The notes under the pieces were generated by a model. That model was not told where the DNA came from, did no database searches, and saw nothing but the letters and a program-made list of their open reading frames with translations. From Paenibacillus sp. DMB20 (lineage in GTDB: Bacteria > Bacillota > Bacilli > Paenibacillales > Paenibacillaceae), in contig NZ_LAZU01000041.1 in the NCBI RefSeq assembly GCF_000987955.1, positions 107,822 through 171,821 of the forward strand: DNA of 64,000 bases, written 5' to 3'. A program made the translations under genes and the position numbers. The number at the start of each line of letters is the position of its first letter. Positions within the stretch are counted from its first letter, which is position 1. This document shows positions 58,294-64,000 of the stretch, piece by piece.

Positions 58294-59322
58294 TTACTCC
58301 GCAAGCTGTTTTTCAAGAAAAGCATAGGCTCGCTGCCGGATATCCGGCGGAAAATCGTGTCCTTCATGACCGATCCAGCACTCGAAAGCAGATGAAGCGC
58401 CCAGAAAATCATACAAACCATCCAGCTCCCCCAGTCCCGTGACAATCTCCCTCCAGTTCGGAAAAATCGGGTCTTGCGTTCCGCACCACATCAACATCGG
58501 CACCGGAGCTGCAAGCGCCGCGATTTCGTGCCACTCAAACGGAAGGAATCCGCTGCTCAGGCTGTCTGTAAGGGATGGGATATGGGAAAACCACTCCCGA
58601 AGGCCCCAGCGGTTCGGCTCCGGATCTCCGCGGAACATCGTAAATCCGCAGCTCGAGACAACGGCCTTGATGCGTCTATCCATTCCGGCCAGAAACCAGC
58701 CGTTATAGCCGCCAAGCGAGTGGCCGATGACGCCGATCCGGTGTGGGTTTACCTGCGGCAGCGAGGACAGCACGTCGACCCCCGCCATGTGATCGGAGAG
58801 CATTTTGCCGACTGCAGTCCACGCAGGGTGCCGTTGATAGAATGGACCCGTTTGAAACGGCGCTTCCCCTGGAAAGATTCGGTCGCCGAACGTGATGGAG
58901 TCCGGAGCCAGCACGGCAAATCCGCGCCGTACCAGCTCTAGACCGTACCGCCGGTTCGCCCGTCCGGAAGTCAGACATACATCGTCTTTTCCATTCTCGG
59001 TTGTCGGGTGAAGGGCCAGTACAGCGGGAAATCCTCCTACAGCAGGCTTTCCTGAAGGGATCAACAGATAAGCCGGGATCGAATCCCCGTCCGGTGATTC
59101 GTACATGATCACCTGTCTTGTGTGATCTTCTTCCTCATGCACGGAAAGCACCCGGAAGCCCCCGCTGTCTGCGACGGCTCTCGGCTTGTAATCTACCGGC
59201 TCCGGGGGCTCCCCCAACAGCTGCAGCCAGCGTGCTTTCAGCCTGGACTCCTTCACCGTCCAGTCCTCAAGGGTATGGATTCCCTCAAGCAGCGGCATTA
59301 TTTCCCCATTAAAGCGAGTCAT
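58294..59322 (-). CDS. Dienelactone-hydrolase/acetyl-xylan-esterase-like hydrolase
   Basis: 342 residues. The start at 59322 has GAGGAGGG upstream and overlaps the propeller gene end by 14 bases. Alpha/beta-hydrolase residues: nucleophile in GVIGHSLGGYNGWFLAG, acid in MWCGTQDPIFPNW and histidine in WIGHEGHDFPPDI. A helical N-terminal extension precedes the sheet (VKESRLKARWLQLLGEPP). No signal peptide. It probably removes an ester from a sugar derivative within the operon's pathway. Confidence 0.8.
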   Translation of the reverse strand: MTRFNGEIMPLLEGIHTLEDWTVKESRLKARWLQLLGEPPEPVDYKPRAVADSGGFRVLSVHEEEDHTRQVIMYESPDGDSIPAYLLIPSGKPAVGGFPAVLALHPTTENGKDDVCLTSGRANRRYGLELVRRGFAVLAPDSITFGDRIFPGEAPFQTGPFYQRHPAWTAVGKMLSDHMAGVDVLSSLPQVNPHRIGVIGHSLGGYNGWFLAGMDRRIKAVVSSCGFTMFRGDPEPNRWGLREWFSHIPSLTDSLSSGFLPFEWHEIAALAAPVPMLMWCGTQDPIFPNWREIVTGLGELDGLYDFLGASSAFECWIGHEGHDFPPDIRQRAYAFLEKQLAE

Positions 59323-61203
59323 GAAAGCAATCACCCTCCTCTTCCATCCGATACCGCCACAGCTCAGCACCGGAACCGAAATACACGTCTCCGTTCAGGC
59401 AGGCGATTCCGCTGGTCGCTTCGACCGGAAGCACTTCCAGCAGTTTCGGCTGCATACTCACTGTATTTACGGTGAACAAAGCCCTGCTCAACAGACCCAG
59501 AAGGAAAGAATGCCCCTTCCGCTCGATCATGAGCAGTCCCTGCCGGACAATACCGCCCCAGGACGAAAGATCACGGCAATGAATGATCTTTTGCAGTCCT
59601 GAATCGTAAACAAAGAACACCGATTCCGAGGTCATGCCATAGAGAAGACCGTTTGCGCCGGAAATCAGCTGAGCGATTTCCCTGGCACCCGGAACCGGTA
59701 CCCAGCGCCGAATCACTTTTCGCTCAGGCCAATTCAACTCATACATCACCGCCTCCTCGGCCGAGCTGATTCCTCCGCCGGGCGTCTCGATGCTGGTGCC
59801 GCCGAATACCCTGCCATCCGGCAGCACTGCAAGTGAAATCGTACTCTGCCCGCTGACGATTTCCCGGTTCTCCAGCATCTCCACCTGACCGGCCGGAACA
59901 TCCACGATGCCGAGCCCGCCGCCGGCCGCACCATAACCGGGAAAGCCGCCGTACAGCACATGGCGGCCATCCGGATGCGCGGCTGCGCATCTCGGCCTGT
60001 GGACAGCGGCATTCTCATAGATCCGCAGGGGATTCCGCTGAGGTCCTGGTTCCGTGCACCATTCTTTCGCCGTATCCAGCAAATGGACCATGCCGCCTGC
60101 ATAAGCAGCACCCACGATGAGGCTGCCTTGAGCCGCATAAGCGGCAATATTGCCGCCTCCTCCCCGCTCCACGATATCCCCGCCCCCAATCGGTCAGACG
60201 CCCGGCTGCGGCATCGTACGTGAACAGATGAAGCGGGTGATTGGAAGTGCCGTATAGAATGCCGTCCGGACCTCCGAACAGCGGGGAGAGTGACGTTCCG
60301 CCTCCCTTGTAGGCAAGCGGAAGCCGGCTCAGGCTTCCGTCCGCTTCCATGATTTCGATCTGCCTGTCGGACAGCTGCCATTTCAGCAGCACTCGACCGG
60401 CGTCAAGGTCCCGGTGCAGCTTGTTGTATCCTGCCCCCTTATACAGGGACGGGTTAACCTCCTCTGCCGCCACTTGCTCTGCCCCCTGCTCGCCCAGCAG
60501 GTACCATATGCCATCTCCGTTCTCTCCGGATGGCAGCCAGCCGTAAACGGCGCCGTCGCAGCCTTGGTGAACGGCAGCGCTGCCCGTCGTATCCGGCGGC
60601 CCCTCCAGTACGATCTCCAACACTCCGGTTTCCTTATGAAAGCAGGCGATGGCCGGCGACGTCGTGCCCAGCCCGGCATAGACCTTCCCCCCGCTTCCGC
60701 AGGCGAGCGTCATGGCATACTTCCTCTCGGAATCCAGCCTGCATAATGTACATGAGGAGTTTGACGAAGCATGGAGCTCAATCAGATAGCTTCCCGGGTA
60801 AGTTGTTGCGTAGACCCGACCATCTCCATTCAAGGCAAATGCAAAGCCGGCTCCCTCTTCCCCTTCAGGTACCCGGTGCTGCCCGACAAAAGCCGGAGTG
60901 AACGGATCGATAACGTAAAAAATAGCGGCCGGCTCCCGTATAGAACCATCCCCGGGAATCACTGATCGACGCAAACGGATACTGGCCCTCGCCTCCAGGA
61001 AAATAAAGCTGGGTGCTGTTTCCTGTTCCCGGATCCGCGATCAGCACATATCCCCGGGCTGCGATTACGATGCGCTCGGTCCCGTCGGCTCTCCGGCACA
61101 CCGCCGCGGATCTGCTCTCGTCGACATCAACGGGTACGCCGATCCGCTCAAAAGCCCCCATCCCCGTTGCCTTGCTGCCGTTCACTTCTTCCGTATTATT
61201 CAT
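59309..61203 (-). CDS. Beta-propeller protein (two frameshifts)
   Basis: About 630 residues after taking one base from the A6 run at 60917-60922 and one from the C5 run at 60183-60187. Start at 61203 (MNNTEEVNGSKATGMG). Repeated blades of about 45-50 residues end in patterns such as GRVYATTYPGSYLIEL, GKVYAGLGTTSPAIACF, GILYGTSNHPLHLFTY, GRVFGGTSIETPGGG and GLLYGMTSESVFFVYD. No signal peptide, catalytic motif or membrane span is seen. It may bind a ligand or be a sugar-acting enzyme. It overlaps the aminotransferase gene by eight bases. Confidence 0.75.
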
Positions 61204-62434
61204 CGCTTTTCGCATAATAGGCGCCCACCTTGGCAACCGCCTGAATGATATGCTCAATATCCTCGGGCGAGTAGAATTCGTTCATCGGAATCTGCACCGC
61301 CGTGTCTAATATCGCCTCCGCGACAGGACAACGGCCAGGCTCATAAGAGACGCTGCTGCCGTCAAACGGAAAATGGCTCCCCGGATAAGCCTGCCGGTTC
61401 TGGAACAGCGGCTGCAAATAGCATACTTGCGGGATATAGCCGGCACGGTTGGGAATCCCCTCAGCCTCCAGCGCCCTGCAAAACTCTTCGCGGCTGCACG
61501 TCAGCTTGCCCAGATCAAGGCGCAGCATGTAGAACCAGTATGTACAGTCATGCTCCGGGTCGACCTGCGGCGGAATGACGCCCTGGATTCCCTTCAATCC
61601 TTCATTGAGCCGGTCGCCGTATTGCTGACGCCGCCCACAAATCCAGGGCAGCTTCTTGAGCTGGGCGATTCCGACGGCTCCCTGCAGCTCGGTCATCCGG
61701 TAATTCGGCGCAATATAGCTTGTTCCCCGGTCAACCGTGGTGCCGAGACGGCGGTAGTTTTTGTCCGCGAAGGCGTGAGCGGTTTCGTAATCCTCGCGCT
61801 CTCCCGAATTGATCAGCACCATGCCCCCGTCCCCGGTGGAGATATGCTTGAAATCGTTCGTGCTGAAACAGCCATAATCGCCGATGGTGCCTGCCAGCCT
61901 CCCCTTATACCGGGTCATATAGGCCTGTGCGCAATCCTCAATGACCTTGATGCCATGCTTTCTCGCGATCTCCATGATCGGGTCCATATCGCACGGATAT
62001 CCAGCCAGATGGACGACAAGGATCGCTTTCGTTCTCGGCGTAATGCAGGCTTCGACCGAGGCCGGATCCAGATTGTAAGTGTAAGGCTCCAGATCGGCAA
62101 ATACGGGGATCGCATTCTGGTACAGAATGCCGATCAGCGTTCCCTGGTCCGTAATCGGGCTTGTAATGACTTCATCCCCTACGGAGACCCCAGCCGCACC
62201 CAGCGCCACATGAATCGCCGCGGTGCCGGAGGATGTCGCTACACTGAATTCCCGGCCGTACATCGCATTGAAATCGGCCAAAAACTGTTTAACCTTGGTG
62301 CCGAAATGATAAAACAGCGTGTTCTGCTCCAGCGCTTCGAGCAGTTGCGCGGCCTCCTCTTCCCCGAATCTTTTGCCTGTGCCAAAAGGACCGGTCTTGA
62401 CCGGCGCTCCCCCATGGATCGCTAACGCTTCCAC
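61196..62434 (-). CDS. DegT/DnrJ/EryC1/StrS-family aminotransferase
   Basis: 412 residues. PLP-enzyme landmarks: FSVATSSGTAAIHVALGAAG (cofactor phosphate loop), DEVITSPITDQGTLIG, KVIEDCAQAYMTRYKGR (Asp-Gln of the family) and the cofactor lysine in CFSTNDFKHISTGDGGM. It resembles the group that makes amino sugars, aminocyclitols or other amino compounds from ketones. The start follows the deacetylase-like gene by 22 bases. The substrate is unknown; partners point to carbohydrate chemistry. Confidence 0.88.
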   Translation of the reverse strand: MEALAIHGGAPVKTGPFGTGKRFGEEEAAQLLEALEQNTLFYHFGTKVKQFLADFNAMYGREFSVATSSGTAAIHVALGAAGVSVGDEVITSPITDQGTLIGILYQNAIPVFADLEPYTYNLDPASVEACITPRTKAILVVHLAGYPCDMDPIMEIARKHGIKVIEDCAQAYMTRYKGRLAGTIGDYGCFSTNDFKHISTGDGGMVLINSGEREDYETAHAFADKNYRRLGTTVDRGTSYIAPNYRMTELQGAVGIAQLKKLPWICGRRQQYGDRLNEGLKGIQGVIPPQVDPEHDCTYWFYMLRLDLGKLTCSREEFCRALEAEGIPNRAGYIPQVCYLQPLFQNRQAYPGSHFPFDGSSVSYEPGRCPVAEAILDTAVQIPMNEFYSPEDIEHIIQAVAKVGAYYAKSDE

Positions 62435-62456
62435 TGTCTATTCCTCCTCATTGCCG

Positions 62457-63999
62457 TTATTCGGCTGCTGGTTTCATAATACTCGCCGCTTCTGCACACG
62501 GCCGCCCAAAGCGAATGTCCGTCTGCGAAGCTGACGGGTCCGCCTCCGCAACCAACGGCTGGCGCACGACCGCTCCCTGCGGAAGATTCTCGGTGATGAG
62601 GGTACCGTCTGCGCTTACCCGGAGCACCGCAGCTCGTCTGGCCTGCTCCCAGCGGGTGATCTCCTCGCTCGTCCAGAACGCATAACCGAGCCGCTTCGCG
62701 GTTTCGACCGCTAGCGAAAACGCATGCCGGACGTTCCCTAGATGATGAATGTGCTGTTGGTGAAACAGAAAATGGGCGACGCCGCGGACTTCCTTCACCT
62801 TTTCGAGAAACGGGGCAATCACCGACGAATCCGATAGCGTGGGATGCTCCAGGTCCTGGGTCAGAAAGCCGATCTGCAGCACCCGGTATAGCCGGTTGCG
62901 GTCATCCGAACGAGCGATCGGGTAATACGGATGGCTGGTACCGAACGGAAAGCCGACATTTCCTTTTTTGCTCGGACCTCTAGTTTGATCCGCTTTGATG
63001 CCGTTCTGCTCGCACCATTCATAGAGCTCTCCCCAGCCCTCAAAGCGGGTATAGTGGTTCTTGTTCGAAATGATCGGCGCGCCGCTGGTGCTCCGGATTA
63101 TGTTCAATTGACGGGAAAACTCCTCGGCGCTCCATATCCCCTTCTCCTGCTCCAAAGCATTGTAGTGAAATGCCAGCTCATGGCCGGCAGCCTGAATTTC
63201 TTTGTAGAGCGACGGGGAGTAGCCCGGTTCGATCATGCACCAGGTCGAGCGGACGCCGTTTTCCTGAAGCACGCTCAGGGTCGTTTGGGCCGCCTCCTCT
63301 ATGTTGAAATCGCTGTCGTGCGAGATCATGGCCACCTGATTGACGCCTTCCGGCCAATAGTCCAGAAACGGAAGCGTCATTCCCAGCGCATCTGCTTCCT
63401 CCATCAGCTGACGGACAATCACCTCGCGCCACCAGTCTGCATACGGCGTATCAAAGTATGGCATCCCGGTCTCCGTCACCGAGCGGTCCTCATTCCAGTC
63501 CATCTCACACCGGTCATCGGCCTTCAAAATGCCTTCGTCTACCGCTCCCGTACCGTCCGGTGCCGGGATGCCGTCCTGGACGACCGGGCCGCCGCCCTGC
63601 TGAAGCATAACGATATTCGCGGAGATGTCCACATTCCAGCGAATCAGCCGGCCTGCACCTAGCGGAAACTCCAGAACGGCTGCGGCTGCCTCTGCTCCAG
63701 CTTTATGGAGCCGGCACAGAACGCCATCCGCTTGAACCGGAATGTCGGATTTCTCTGACACCATCCACGGATCGCTGCTTACCGCCCTTAAAACCGGTAT
63801 GCCTTGCGCATAGCTTAATCCTGACAGGTCCCCATACACCGCATCCCTGATGGCAGACCGGGTACAGCCCAGCCGGCCGGCCATGCGGTTCAATCCGCCG
63901 TAACTGATGAGCGTCGCTCCGCGGCGGGCCCACTGCTCCAGACGGTTCAGATCCTCTTCCTTCTCTCCCGGATGCAATACGACGATGATATCGGGTTCA
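62457..63999 (-). CDS. Polysaccharide-deacetylase-like protein, N-terminus outside the window
   Basis: 514 residues visible; the frame stays open to the window edge (EPDIIVVLHPGEKEEDLNRL), so the gene starts beyond 64000. The N-terminal part looks like a Rossmann/GATase-like domain (WARRGATLISYGGLNRMAGR). The middle is a NodB-like deacetylase barrel: VAMISHDSDFNIEEA (HD metal site), WCMIEPGYSP and GHELAFHYNALEQE (second His pair region). The end has a small beta domain. It probably deacetylates or binds a polysaccharide or an N-acyl sugar. Confidence 0.75.
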   Translation of the reverse strand, partial: EPDIIVVLHPGEKEEDLNRLEQWARRGATLISYGGLNRMAGRLGCTRSAIRDAVYGDLSGLSYAQGIPVLRAVSSDPWMVSEKSDIPVQADGVLCRLHKAGAEAAAAVLEFPLGAGRLIRWNVDISANIVMLQQGGGPVVQDGIPAPDGTGAVDEGILKADDRCEMDWNEDRSVTETGMPYFDTPYADWWREVIVRQLMEEADALGMTLPFLDYWPEGVNQVAMISHDSDFNIEEAAQTTLSVLQENGVRSTWCMIEPGYSPSLYKEIQAAGHELAFHYNALEQEKGIWSAEEFSRQLNIIRSTSGAPIISNKNHYTRFEGWGELYEWCEQNGIKADQTRGPSKKGNVGFPFGTSHPYYPIARSDDRNRLYRVLQIGFLTQDLEHPTLSDSSVIAPFLEKVKEVRGVAHFLFHQQHIHHLGNVRHAFSLAVETAKRLGYAFWTSEEITRWEQARRAAVLRVSADGTLITENLPQGAVVRQPLVAEADPSASQTDIRFGRPCAEAASIMKPAAE

Positions 64000-64000
64000 T

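Noticed and set aside
1..64000. CRISPR arrays, tRNA and rRNA genes, prophage structural genes
   Set aside because: No regularly spaced repeats, cloverleaf-like segments, rRNA sequence or phage proteins were seen on either strand.

Overview
The window looks like a chromosomal segment of a Gram-positive spore-former of the Paenibacillaceae (Paenibacillus, Brevibacillus or Cohnella type). The reasons are purine-rich AGGAGG ribosome sites, ECF sigma/anti-sigma pairs, a CD3324-type small regulator, a Gram-positive ethanolamine operon remnant and a Bacillus-like L4 sequence. Base composition is mosaic: the 8.6-38 kb synthase block and the 56.7-64 kb carbohydrate block are GC-rich, while 5-8.5 kb and 43-56 kb are AT-rich and full of gene remnants.

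Layout. (1) 1-8.5 kb is patchwork: a partial small-molecule kinase, a glycosyltransferase tail, rarD, a two-gene operon (RsgA-like GTPase plus APH-like kinase) behind an attenuator-like leader, a 3' scrap of guaA, a collapsed eut operon (eutW', eutA'-'eutH, intact eutQ), a methyltransferase, a MerR remnant and a secreted DUF4367-like protein. (2) 8.6-38.4 kb, all on the minus strand, is one hybrid lipopeptide synthase operon: panD, FAAL-ACP-(C-A-PCP)x3 NRPS, three CPBP membrane proteins, an AT-less KS-ACP-(C-A-PCP)x2-C synthase, a BtrH-like acyltransferase, a type II thioesterase, a free-standing malonyltransferase and an M20 amidohydrolase. The predicted chain is fatty acyl-Ile/Val-Ser-Ser-[unreduced malonate]-X-Gly(?), with no fused thioesterase; a terminal condensation domain is left to handle release. 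(3) 39-53.4 kb holds a glycosyltransferase, an ABC exporter, a quinone oxidoreductase, two hydrolases, two ECF sigma/anti-sigma modules (one with an AcfC-like binding protein and a Lipoprotein_15 protein) and a truncated IS1182-type transposase. (4) 53.4-56.3 kb holds a Cfr-like 23S rRNA methyltransferase behind a leader ORF and terminator, a CD3324-family protein, a small ORF and a stand-alone ribosomal protein L4 paralogue whose exit-tunnel loop is changed exactly where L4 drug-resistance mutations fall. (5) 56.7-64 kb is an operon with a GntR-solute-binding fusion regulator, an esterase-like hydrolase, a beta-propeller, a DegT-type aminotransferase and a polysaccharide-deacetylase-like protein.

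Many otherwise well-conserved genes are broken by a single base, nearly always one extra base in a homopolymer of five to eight. I read these as probable sequence or assembly errors and give corrected gene models. Real decay is different: large deletions or multiple lesions in the eut, MGT, MerR, AraC, IS and old ABC remnants.

The most interesting signals are the Cfr plus altered-L4 locus, the inducible-looking GTPase/kinase operon, and the synthase with its unusual release end.
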